NCBI GenBank assembly: GCA_016714975.1
Contig: JADKBR010000015.1
Location: 62,001 to 126,000, forward strand
Direction of reading: 5' to 3'
Length of the DNA stretch: 64,000 nt
DNA from: Candidatus Dechloromonas phosphorivorans
GTDB taxonomy: Bacteria > Pseudomonadota > Gammaproteobacteria > Burkholderiales > Rhodocyclaceae
In this document: in pieces, positions 26,969-34,032 of the stretch
Numbering within the stretch: position 1 is the first letter of the stretch
How the letters are laid out: each line of letters opens with the position of its first letter
Notes under the pieces: generated by a model
Database searches by the model: none
The model's input: only the letters and a program-made list of their open reading frames with translations
Told to the model about the DNA's origin: nothing
Program-made: the position numbers and the translations under genes

Positions 26969-27102
26969 GGCTATTTAATACATTTGACATTGAGATTGAT
27001 AACTTACGACTCAAATAGGGAATGTACGCTTTCAGCAAAAATCGGCTGGCCATAGCGGTATTTCCATCTGCATGATGTCATCAATTGTGTGGGCTCGCGT
27101 AG

Positions 27103-27168
27103 CGTCAATGAACCCTGAATTTCCATCTTGCCGCTTTTCACGGCAATTTAATTCACTTTAAGTTAGGC
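27103..27168 (+). repeat. Probable attC site before cassette 3
   Basis: GTTAGGC at 27162-27168 stands three bases before the next ATG, the typical R' position. The facing arm is weaker: CAATGAACCCTGAATTT can pair partly with AATTTAATTCACTT. The 5' limit is uncertain. The 130 bp before it, after the cassette 2 stop, show nothing else. Confidence 0.5.
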
Positions 27169-27171
27169 ATC

Positions 27172-27648
27172 ATGAACGAGCCGCTTACCCCATCGGAGAA
27201 CGCTATGGTCGATCCACACAAGCCAATCTTCGACGACTCGAAGCCGCGGGGAAGGTTGATTTGGTTACCAGTGCTCATTGCCATAGTTGCACTTACCACG
27301 ACAGGCTGCATTACATATCATGCACTGGCAAACACCGATGTGCGTTCGGCGCAGCCAGCCCTGTTGAGTCTCGCGGCGACCTGGGCTGTAGGCGCTCCTA
27401 TCTGGTTCTTTGTCGAGTATTACTTTTTATACAGACATGCGGCCGCACCAGACAGCTGGGAGTTGTTCAAGCACGGACAGCAAGTTGCGATCCCGGTGTG
27501 GGCTGGAATAGCGGCAGCGCTCTATGGGGTTGGAAGCAGCGATCTGGCAAAGAAGGATTCTGGACCGCAGGTCACATGCACCCTTGAGATTGCGGCGCCC
27601 CCCGCCACTGGAATCACCAGCACTGCTCTGCAGTTGCGCTGCAAATGA
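27172..27648 (+). CDS. Cassette 3 membrane protein
   Basis: 158 residues. Three membrane segments are visible: LIWLPVLIAIVALTTTGCI, PALLSLAATWAVGAPIWFFV and a weaker VAIPVWAGIAAALYGVG. The tail contains two Cys (TCTLEIAAP, LQLRCK). The ATG immediately follows the attC R' box. No family is recognised. Three-helix hypothetical proteins are common in cassette arrays. Confidence 0.65.
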   Translation: MNEPLTPSENAMVDPHKPIFDDSKPRGRLIWLPVLIAIVALTTTGCITYHALANTDVRSAQPALLSLAATWAVGAPIWFFVEYYFLYRHAAAPDSWELFKHGQQVAIPVWAGIAAALYGVGSSDLAKKDSGPQVTCTLEIAAPPATGITSTALQLRCK

Positions 27649-27649
27649 G

Positions 27650-27718
27650 GCCTAACCGGTCGTTCCACCTGACGTCCTTCGGCAGGCCTCAGTCCGCAGG
27701 TGAACTTCAACGTTATGT
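27650..27718 (+). repeat. attC site between cassettes 3 and 4
   Basis: GCCTAAC overlaps the end of cassette 3's stop region and GTTATGT closes the site 16 bp before the next ATG. Inner arms TCCACCTG and CAGGTGAA pair. About 69 bp. Confidence 0.75.
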
Positions 27719-27733
27719 TTCACGCGAACATCA

Positions 27734-28498
27734 ATGACGTCCGTAGTCAATCTTGCTTTGCTGTTACTAGGTACCGCCGGAGCGTTAGCAGCATTCGGTG
27801 GTGAGACTTGGCGCAAAACAGATGAGCCACTGCACAGAAGAATTACCCGGCGCGGATGGCTTGCACTTTCCTGCATGCTTGCCACTCTGGCCCTCGGCAT
27901 CGTCAAGGAGATTCGTTCAAATGCAGCTTCCGTCGAAGCAGCTACACGGCAACAAGAGCTAGAGGCAAACTTGGCTCGGACAACAACTGAACTTCGAGAT
28001 ACACGAGCAAAGTTAGCGGCAGTGGAGCCGAATATCCTCGAAGCAATGGTCGTAGCGACTTCGGGGCTGCGAAGAGAGTCTGACTTCTCCACCCCGCACA
28101 TTTCGGGCGAAGCATCCCTTCACCTAGTCTCGGGCCGTACTGGGCGTCCGCTGGTGCTCTACGGTGGTGATCAAATTGACTATCACGTGTTCTGCGAGGC
28201 AGGCGCGGAGAGGTCGGCTGGGTTTCCATTCGCGCAACCGCAGCGTCGCCCGTTGTTCGTGCTAAAAGTGGGCGGAACTAGCTATCCCCTAGAAGAGCAT
28301 GGACGGCAGATGGTTATTGGTCTCGTTGGTCAAGCAATGCCCGCAGTTCTTGCAAATCCTACCGGCGTTCGCGGCTGCTCACTGAAAATGCTCATCGAGT
28401 CAGCCGACAGGACTCGCGAAGCATCACAGCTAGAACCGTTGCTGCGCATGATTCGAGAAGCGAGAGCAACACCCACAACCAAAGAGAGCAGCCAGTGA
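27734..28498 (+). CDS. Cassette 4 membrane-anchored coiled-coil protein
   Basis: 254 residues. Two membrane helices (LALLLLGTAGALAAFGG; GWLALSCMLATLALGIV) are followed by a coiled coil (AATRQQELEANLARTTTELR) and a globular domain (residues 115-235) with two Cys and a beta-rich pattern (FVLKVGGTSYPLEEHGRQMV). The family is not recognised. The membrane plus coiled-coil plus C-terminal domain layout resembles that of gene X in the same array, though without clear sequence similarity. Confidence 0.65.
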   Translation: MTSVVNLALLLLGTAGALAAFGGETWRKTDEPLHRRITRRGWLALSCMLATLALGIVKEIRSNAASVEAATRQQELEANLARTTTELRDTRAKLAAVEPNILEAMVVATSGLRRESDFSTPHISGEASLHLVSGRTGRPLVLYGGDQIDYHVFCEAGAERSAGFPFAQPQRRPLFVLKVGGTSYPLEEHGRQMVIGLVGQAMPAVLANPTGVRGCSLKMLIESADRTREASQLEPLLRMIREARATPTTKESSQ

Positions 28499-28499
28499 A

Positions 28500-28582
28500 T
28501 CTTAACTGGCGCTTCGAGTGGGACGCTCCGACAGCCGGCTTCGCCACCTGTTTTCGCGCCCCCTCAAAACTAAACGCTAGGT
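28500..28582 (+). repeat. attC site between cassettes 4 and 5
   Basis: TCTTAAC starts right after the stop of cassette 4 and GCTAGGT closes 27 bp before ATG 28609. Arms GAGTGGG and CCCCCTC pair, around a hairpin with CCGGC/GCCGG-like parts. About 83 bp. Confidence 0.7.
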
Positions 28583-28608
28583 CTCAGTAACCCAAGCATA
28601 GGCATCTC

Positions 28609-28785
28609 ATGTCTAGCATTGCTTCCGAAGTCGAGATGGCTCTAAAGATTCTGGCACTGGTAAGTGCCGGCGGTTTCTTTCTTTGGAAGGCGTTAACGGG
28701 TTGGCGAATCATCAACCTGAAGCTTTCACTCAAGGTTGCCCGCATGAATACTATTTTTCTACAACGTCGTTGGCTCACCAAATAG
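28609..28785 (+). CDS. 58-residue membrane peptide upstream of SLATT gene
   Basis: The protein runs MSSIASEVEMALKILALVSA with a hydrophobic stretch continuing GGFFLWKAL, then a basic tail ending RRWLTK. It has one membrane helix. The stop lies 13 bp before the next ATG and overlaps a strong ribosome site (AGGAGG, 28784-28789), so the two genes of this cassette are probably co-translated. The family is unknown; it could be a partner or antidote for the next protein. Confidence 0.55.
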   Translation: MSSIASEVEMALKILALVSAGGFFLWKALTGWRIINLKLSLKVARMNTIFLQRRWLTK

Positions 28786-28798
28786 GAGGCGGTAAGCA

Positions 28799-29305
28799 AT
28801 GCAGGAAATCCTCGATCGCGTAAAACAGGAAGCGGGTGAACTTGAGCAGGAATGTGTTCTTCGGGCCAAAGACCACTTCTTCGCTTGCGGAAGGTGGGAC
28901 AGAATTCACCTGTTTCTCGGAATTCCGACGACTTTGATTGCGGGCATTACCAGCGTCGCCGCAATGTCAGACATCGTCACCAAGTTCGGATACGACAAAG
29001 ACATCGTCTCCGGTGTCCTTGCACTAATCGTCGCTGGGCTAACCGCATTAACCACGTTCTTAAATCCTAGCGAGCGGGCAACGGCGCATAAGACTGCGAG
29101 TTCGACCTACGACATCATCAGGATGAAGTCCAACCTCCTCAAGGACATTGATCTGTCAGTGAACTATGCCTCACTGGATGAGCCAACAAAGGAGATCATT
29201 AAGCAACTTAAAGAGATCACAAACCAGTTCTCTGCCTTGGGACAGAGCAGTCCTCGCGTCCCACGGAGCATCTACAACACAAATCGGAGCCCTCAAAATT
29301 CCTAG
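28799..29305 (+). CDS. SLATT-domain two-helix membrane protein, cassette 5
   Basis: 168 residues. An N-terminal amphipathic helix (QEILDRVKQEAGELEQECVL) is followed by two membrane helices (IHLFLGIPTTLIAGITSVAA; IVSGVLALIVAGLTALTTFL) and a helical cytoplasmic part (NPSERATAHKTASSTYDIIR). This is the SLATT layout: two transmembrane helices framed by conserved helical segments. SLATT proteins are predicted pore-forming effectors of nucleotide-signal conflict systems. No cyclase or nucleotide sensor is nearby. A ribosome site AGGAGG stands 10 bases upstream. Confidence 0.7.
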   Translation: MQEILDRVKQEAGELEQECVLRAKDHFFACGRWDRIHLFLGIPTTLIAGITSVAAMSDIVTKFGYDKDIVSGVLALIVAGLTALTTFLNPSERATAHKTASSTYDIIRMKSNLLKDIDLSVNYASLDEPTKEIIKQLKEITNQFSALGQSSPRVPRSIYNTNRSPQNS

Positions 29306-29339
29306 GCCTAACGATTAAGCAACTGTCTTGGAAGTCAAA
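29306..29339 (+). repeat. Truncated attC site after the SLATT gene
   Basis: GCCTAACGATTAAGC begins one base after the stop, as an attC should, but the site is cut at about 29339 by the IS4 fragment. Confidence 0.6.
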
Positions 29340-30416
29340 GGCGTTCGCACCATGAGTTGTGCCGAGCAGTTTCGGGTCATGGCTTTTGCCCAACTCACTT
29401 ATCGGGAAAGTCTGCGCGACATCGAGGTCAGTCTTTCGGCGCAGGCCTCCAAGCTGTACCACATGGGATTTCGCGAGCCGGTGCGGCGCTCGACGCTGGC
29501 CGATGCCAACGAATCGCGCGACTGGCGCATCTATGCCGATTTCGCTGCTCGCCTGATCATCCAGGCGAGAGCGCTCTACGCCAGCGAAGACTTGGGCCTG
29601 GAACTGTCGAACACCGTCTATGCGCTCGATTCGACGACCATCGATCTGTGCCTGTCGGTGTTTCCGTGGGCGCACTTTCGAACGACCAAGGTTGCGGTCA
29701 AGATGCACACGCTGCTCGACTTGCGCGGCAGCATTCCCAGCTTTATCCATGTCTCGTATGGCAAACTACACGACGTGCATGCACTGGATTTGCTGGCGCC
29801 GGAAGCCGGTGCGATCTACGTCATGGATCGCGGCTATGTCGACTTCGCTCGCCTGTATCGCTTGCATCTGGCCGGCGCTTTCTTTGTGACTCGCGCCAAG
29901 TCGAATCTCAAAGCCCATCGGGTTTATTCGGCTCAGACGGACCGCAGCGCCGGCATCCTCTGCGACCAGACGATTGCGCTGGATGGCTTCTATTCCAAAC
30001 AGGATTACCCCGCGCATTTGCGCCGGGTCCGCTTCAGCGACCCGGAAACCGGCAAGTCGCTCGTCTTCCTCACCAATCAGATGATCTTGCCGCCAGAAAC
30101 CATCTGCGCTCTTTACAAAAGCCGCTGGCAGGTCGAGTTGTTCTTCAAGTGGATCAAGCAGCATCTTCGGATCAAACAGTTCTTCGGTACGTCGGAAAAT
30201 GCGGTCAAGACGCAAATCTGGATCGCGGTATCGGTCTATGTACTGGTCGCCATCGTTCGGAAAAAACTGCATCTCGACGTTTCCCTCTACACTTTGCTAC
30301 AGGTTCTATCGCTCACCCTTTTCGAGAAAATGCCCTTGCAGCAAGCGTTTCCGGACAACGACTACACTTTGAAATGCACCGGCTTCAGCAACCAATTGAA
30401 TCTATTCAATATTTAA
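29340..30416 (+). pseudogene. IS4-family transposase, main C-terminal piece
   Basis: About 358 residues: GVRTMSCAEQFRVMAFAQLT then the DDE domain with TVYALDSTTIDLCL (first Asp), YVMDRGYVDF (second Asp) and the Y-(2)-R-(3)-E-(6)-K type signature YKSRWQVELFFKWIKQH. The C-terminal end lies inside the terminal repeat. The first 31 residues are missing here and lie at 25746-25838 on the other strand. Once rejoined the element would look complete. In its present form it is inactive. Confidence 0.85.
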
Positions 30417-30429
30417 CCGGACAGCAGTG
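30412..30429 (+). repeat. IS4-family terminal repeat, right piece
   Basis: TTTAACCGGACAGCAGTG, overlapping the end of the transposase gene. It is followed by AGTTCTTCGC, the inverted counterpart of the GCGAAGAACT beside the other end (25971-25980). The 9-11 bp target duplication is therefore preserved but inverted. Confidence 0.8.
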
Positions 30430-30680
30430 AGTTCTTCGCTAAAAGCAAACTCATATCCACCTGCCTTGGCGCTTTGAAGTCGAGCCACCAGACTCTTCAA
30501 GTCAATAGCGCCAATAGCAGGGTAAAACAGAGCAATCAGGAGAAGCGCAATTGCTGGATAAAAGCATCTACTCACAAAATCTAAAACCACCTTGATTAGC
30601 TCTAGCCGTGTACCACTAGCGGATGACTCGGCCTCACTCTTCTGGTTCACAGATACCTCATTTGAACCATCCTGACTCAT
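30429..30680 (-). pseudogene. Integron cassette gene X, 5' half (split by IS4)
   Basis: 84 residues from ATG 30680, with GGAGGG upstream: a polar start (MSQDGSNEVSVNQKSEAESS), a membrane segment (VVLDFVSRCFYPAIALLLIA) and the beginning of a cytoplasmic domain ending GGYEFAFSEEL. It runs on into the IS for eight codons before a stop. The missing part is at 25973-26449. The reading frame is continuous across the target duplication, which supports a single original gene. Confidence 0.75.
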
Positions 30681-30709
30681 GCACCCTCCTCAGTCCTGAG
30701 TATTTTGAT

Positions 30710-30780
30710 GCCCAACGTTTGAATTGAGCGAAGGGGTTCTGCAAGCCGAACAGGCGGCGTGTCTGCTTCAATGCTCGAAA
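30710..30780 (-). repeat. Candidate attC (or attI) site upstream of gene X
   Basis: On the minus strand GTTGGGC (30716-30710) stands 30 bp before the gene X ATG, with facing arms GCATTGAAGC and CGCTCAATTC. The outer R'' box is poor. The orientation fits gene X being the next cassette of the array before inversion. Confidence 0.5.
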
Positions 30781-30789
30781 CGCTAGCAT

Positions 30790-31298
30790 ATTCACTATTC
30801 AAAATGCATCATCCAAACGGATGATGCGCGCTACTAGCAGATTAATGATGACGTTTGCAACTGCAGCTGTCTCACCAACTGTTGCGAGGAATGGCAGCTT
30901 GAAATTTGCGATTGTCAGGTTCGGGTCGGTAGTTCTCGTTCGGTATTTTCAAATGCTTTCGTTCAATTGCACGTCCGGACGATCGGCTGCTTACCTACGT
31001 ATTGCTGACTGAAATGGCCAGTTGACTGAGCGGCGGGAATGGCCGATGAGCAGGCGGAGCAGTCACGGGGGCGAGTGGCGGGTTCCGGATTGCTTATCTG
31101 TCGTTCGTGGCTAACAATTTGCCCGTGTCGCGGTGCCCGCATTTGGCCGGAAGTGTGTGTTCGGCACGGCGCCGGTGAACAGTCAGGCAAGTCCCCGTCC
31201 GAACGGGTAACCGCTTACCACGTCGTCGCCGGAGTTACGCTTACCCTCCCGAAATTCTTGCCCTGCGAGGCCACTCCGAGAGTGGCCGCTGGTCGTCC
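30790..31298. other. 500-bp region with no gene seen
   Basis: Between the cassette array and the umuC 3' end I see no convincing coding sequence on either strand: short open frames have poor starts and no recognisable protein. GCGGGAATGGCCGATGAGC-like sequence near 31033 may be the edge of the plasmid or integron backbone. The umuC stop is at 31299. Confidence 0.5.
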
Positions 31299-32474
31299 TC
31301 AGCAAGCCCGCACCACGGGTAGCCCTTCCCATGCCGTGGTGTACGCCGGCGAGAGATTTCCGCGTCGCATCTGCCATGGCCTGTCTAGCCCTTCTGTAGC
31401 GAGTCGCAGGGTTCCTCGGCCATAGCGCTGGTTGATATCATCGAGTGCCCCCATCAGTTTCGCCGCCCGCGCATCCCCGGCCCCACTCTCCGTAAAGAGC
31501 GAGAACTGCTGATTGGCCTTGGGCACTATTTCCATCAGGGTCACCCCAGCCTTGTGATACCCGTACCCCGGCCGGTAGATACGGCGCAGGACGCGCAGCG
31601 CCCACTGGGTGAGCACCCGCGTATCGGAACTGGCATCCGGCAGCGGCACCGTCACCGCCCGTTGGTACTGCGGCACCTCCGGTTTGAAAACGTTGGTCCG
31701 GAAGTAGACCTGCACTGCCCCCGCCAGTGAATCCTGAGCCCGAAGTTTCTCCGCGGCCTTGGCGATATAACTGGCCACCGCTTCTTCCAGGTCGGCTAAC
31801 TCATAAATCACGGCACCGAACGAACGACTGCTCATGATTTGCTGCTTATCCGGGTCGACCTCCTGCAGGTCGAGGCATGAGATGCCACGAAGCTCGCGGA
31901 CGGTCCGCTCGAGCACTACCGAAAAGCGCGTACGGATGGTCTCCGGGTTGGCGTCACGCAATTGGAGAACGGTCTTGATGCCCATCGCTTCCAGCCTGGC
32001 AGTGATTTGGCGGCCGACGCCCCAGACCTCTCCGACCACAATCCTGGCAAACAGCTGGACGAGCGCCGGCTCCGACATCACCGTAAAATCACAGACGCCG
32101 TCGGCGCCGGCATGCGATTTTTTGGCACAGTGGTTGGCCAGCTTGGCCAAGGTCTTGCTGGTGCCGATACCGACACAAACCGCCAGCCCCAGCCAGTCGG
32201 CTACGCGCTGGCGAATCTCGGCCCCGTAGGAGGTATACCCTTGCCGCTCGAAGCCAGTGAAGTCGAGAAACGATTCGTCAATGCTGTAGACCTCGATCTT
32301 GGGCGAGAAACTGGAGAGCACCTCGACCACCCGGTTGCTCATGTCGGCATACAAGGCGTAGTTCGAGGAGCACGCAACGATGCCGTGTTTTCGGGCCTGC
32401 GCCTGAAGCTGGAACCAGGGCACCCCCATCGGGATACCCAGGGCTTTGACCTCGGCCGAGCGCGCCACGACGCA
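31299..32474 (-). pseudogene. umuC: umuC, main part (residue 42 to the end), interrupted
   Basis: About 391 residues of a Y-family polymerase starting at CVVARSAEVKALGIPMGVPW. The catalytic acidic pair is in VYSIDESFLDF, the helix-hairpin region in CVGIGTSKTLAKLAN, and the little-finger domain and the C-terminal tail (LSPAYTTAWEG) follow. The first 41 codons, with the metal-binding Asp of ALVDCNNFYASCE, are at 44594-44716. A 12.1-kb element separates the two. A few codons of the element give an accidental ATG upstream (MCSKMG), but no active polymerase can result. Confidence 0.9.
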
Positions 32475-32479
32475 GCCGT
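32475..32479. repeat. 5-bp direct repeat at left end of the GMT-like element
   Basis: GCCGT here and at 44594-44598. Removing everything between, plus one copy, rejoins umuC in frame (SNNDG|CVVARS). It is either a duplicated target or the shared core of site-specific recombination. Confidence 0.75.
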
Positions 32480-32597
32480 TTATGACCCCCATTTTCGAAC
32501 ACATACTTTCCCCGTTCTGCTCCCTTTTTTCGAACCAAAATTTGCGAAACTAAAAAAACTTGCGCAAAAGTATAGTGCTATCACCTCCTTTAATACA

Positions 32598-32603
32598 TAT
32601 AAT
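32598..32603 (+). promoter_or_regulatory. -10-like element upstream of gmtY
   Basis: A perfect TATAAT lies 34 bp before the GTG start in an AT-rich end region (32520-32605). No good -35 was found at the right spacing. GAAGGA at 32625-32630 is the likely ribosome site. Confidence 0.4.
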
Positions 32604-32637
32604 GCAACCAGAACTATGGTGATCGAAGGAACTACTT

Positions 32638-34023
32638 GTGGTCTTTAGCGTGGTCAGCGGCAAGGTCTATTCCGACAATACCGGTACATCGTTGCAAATC
32701 CCGGTGCTAATGACACCGCAAGGCCCTGTCCGCCCGTTGATTGACTACTGCCTTTCGCTGCGCAGGAGTCTCGCGTGGCAAGAAAAGTTGGTGCGTGGCG
32801 TCAAACTGTTCTTGGAGTACCTGGAGGTCAATGCCGTCCAGGGCGAAGAGGAATGGCGGATGTTCCGCAACTTCTCAAACGCCCTGCATGTCGGCACCGT
32901 CGATCCCGACACACGGGACGACCCAAGCAATCTCTGGTGGTCTGGAATGGCACCACGCGAAGCTAACTTCATGATCACCCAACTCAGCGACTTCTTTGAC
33001 TGGCTGGGTCGCGAGGATGCGCCGCGCGCAGCCAAGTTCAATCCTCGCTATGAAGGCAACGCACATGATCGACGCTTGGACTACCAAGCGTACAAATATC
33101 GTCGTGATAAGGCGTTCCTTGGACACGCGTGGTCAACCAAACCCCAAGAACGTGGACGACTGACGCGGGGCGAACGTACCCCGAAGGTGCTTCCAAAGCG
33201 CCCTCCGGCGTTCCCCGAAGAGCGGCTCGAGGAGTTGTTAGTCAAAGGATTCCGGGTCGCAGGAAAGCAGGACTATCGCGGCATGCTGATCACATTGTTG
33301 CTGTTTGGTGGTGGACTTCGCGTCAGCGAACCGTTCCATTTGTACGTTGCCGATGTGCATCCCCATTGGGATGATCCCAGCCGCGCATTCGTCGCCGTCC
33401 ATCATCCGAGTCTTGGTTACGCGCCCGATGACTGGAAAACCCCAACCGGTCAGCGGGGTTCAAGACAGGAATACCTTGCACTTAAATATGGCTTGGTTCC
33501 GCGTCACAAGATACGGGGCAAGCTCAACGCGGGCTGGAAGCATCCTGCGCTGGATGACCGTTGGTATATGCATGTGCACTGGTATCCAGAAACCTACGGG
33601 CTTTGGTTCATGCAAATCTGGAAGTGCTACATGGCGCAGATCGCCGACATTGAGCGCAATCATCCCTATGCATGGATCAATGTAGGTAGCGATAAACAGG
33701 GGGGTATTTACACCATCGCGCAGTATGAAAAGGCCCTGCAAAACGCTGTCGGGCGCATTGGGTTGATATATGGCAAGAGCTACGGCACCACGGCCCACGG
33801 AGGACGGCATGCCTACGGTCAGCGTACGCGACGGGGGGGCATCGATCCGATCATCGTCCAGCGACTCATGCACCATTGCTCGCCAGATAGTCAGATTGTA
33901 TATACCCAAGCCGAATTTAATGAGGCGCAGGACACGCTGCGCAAGGGCGTAGAAACCTTGCGTCAAAATAACCTGATGGTTCCATCGCAGCAATTAGCGC
34001 TGACAAGCGAACTTGATAACTGA
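32638..34023 (+). CDS. gmtY: Tyrosine recombinase, GmtY-like
   Basis: 461 residues from GTG 32638. The N-terminal part (residues 30-130) is a helical SAM-like core-binding domain. The catalytic domain has Arg228 in LFGGGLRVSEPF, His387-x-x-Arg390 in AHGGRHAYGQR and the nucleophile Tyr422 in SQIVYTQAEF, after MHHCSPDS. These are the residues of active tyrosine recombinases. Together with the next two genes it fits GmtY of the Gamma-Mobile-Trio. It should catalyse excision and integration at umuC. The stop lies nine bases before gmtZ. Confidence 0.8.
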   Translation: MVFSVVSGKVYSDNTGTSLQIPVLMTPQGPVRPLIDYCLSLRRSLAWQEKLVRGVKLFLEYLEVNAVQGEEEWRMFRNFSNALHVGTVDPDTRDDPSNLWWSGMAPREANFMITQLSDFFDWLGREDAPRAAKFNPRYEGNAHDRRLDYQAYKYRRDKAFLGHAWSTKPQERGRLTRGERTPKVLPKRPPAFPEERLEELLVKGFRVAGKQDYRGMLITLLLFGGGLRVSEPFHLYVADVHPHWDDPSRAFVAVHHPSLGYAPDDWKTPTGQRGSRQEYLALKYGLVPRHKIRGKLNAGWKHPALDDRWYMHVHWYPETYGLWFMQIWKCYMAQIADIERNHPYAWINVGSDKQGGIYTIAQYEKALQNAVGRIGLIYGKSYGTTAHGGRHAYGQRTRRGGIDPIIVQRLMHHCSPDSQIVYTQAEFNEAQDTLRKGVETLRQNNLMVPSQQLALTSELDN

Positions 34024-34032
34024 GGGACAAAG

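Larger units (their letters stand above)
25972..29339 (+). mobile_element. Integron gene-cassette array, integrase not in window
   Basis: Five short plus-strand gene units follow one another with gaps of 60-200 bp. Each gap carries inverted-repeat sequences ending GTTRRRY-like just before the next ATG (GTTGGGG, GTTAGGC, GTTATGT, GCTAGGT). Base composition is lower in GC than the flanks. No intI or attI was seen. The array runs on, inverted, into gene X's 5' half and another candidate attC at 30.7 kb. Cassettes of this kind are typical of chromosomal or environmental integrons. Confidence 0.75.

Noticed and set aside
29357..30430. A 357-residue plus-strand frame overlapping the IS4 transposase
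   Set aside because: It is an out-of-frame reading of the transposase gene; only the other frame has the DDE motifs.
30821..31012. A 63-residue frame between cassette array and umuC
   Set aside because: No ribosome site or similarity to known proteins; the flanks are non-coding.
31299..32504. An independent short UmuC-like gene starting MCSKMG
   Set aside because: The first codons come from the inserted element. The missing umuC start was found at 44716 with matching repeat, so this is the second half of one gene.
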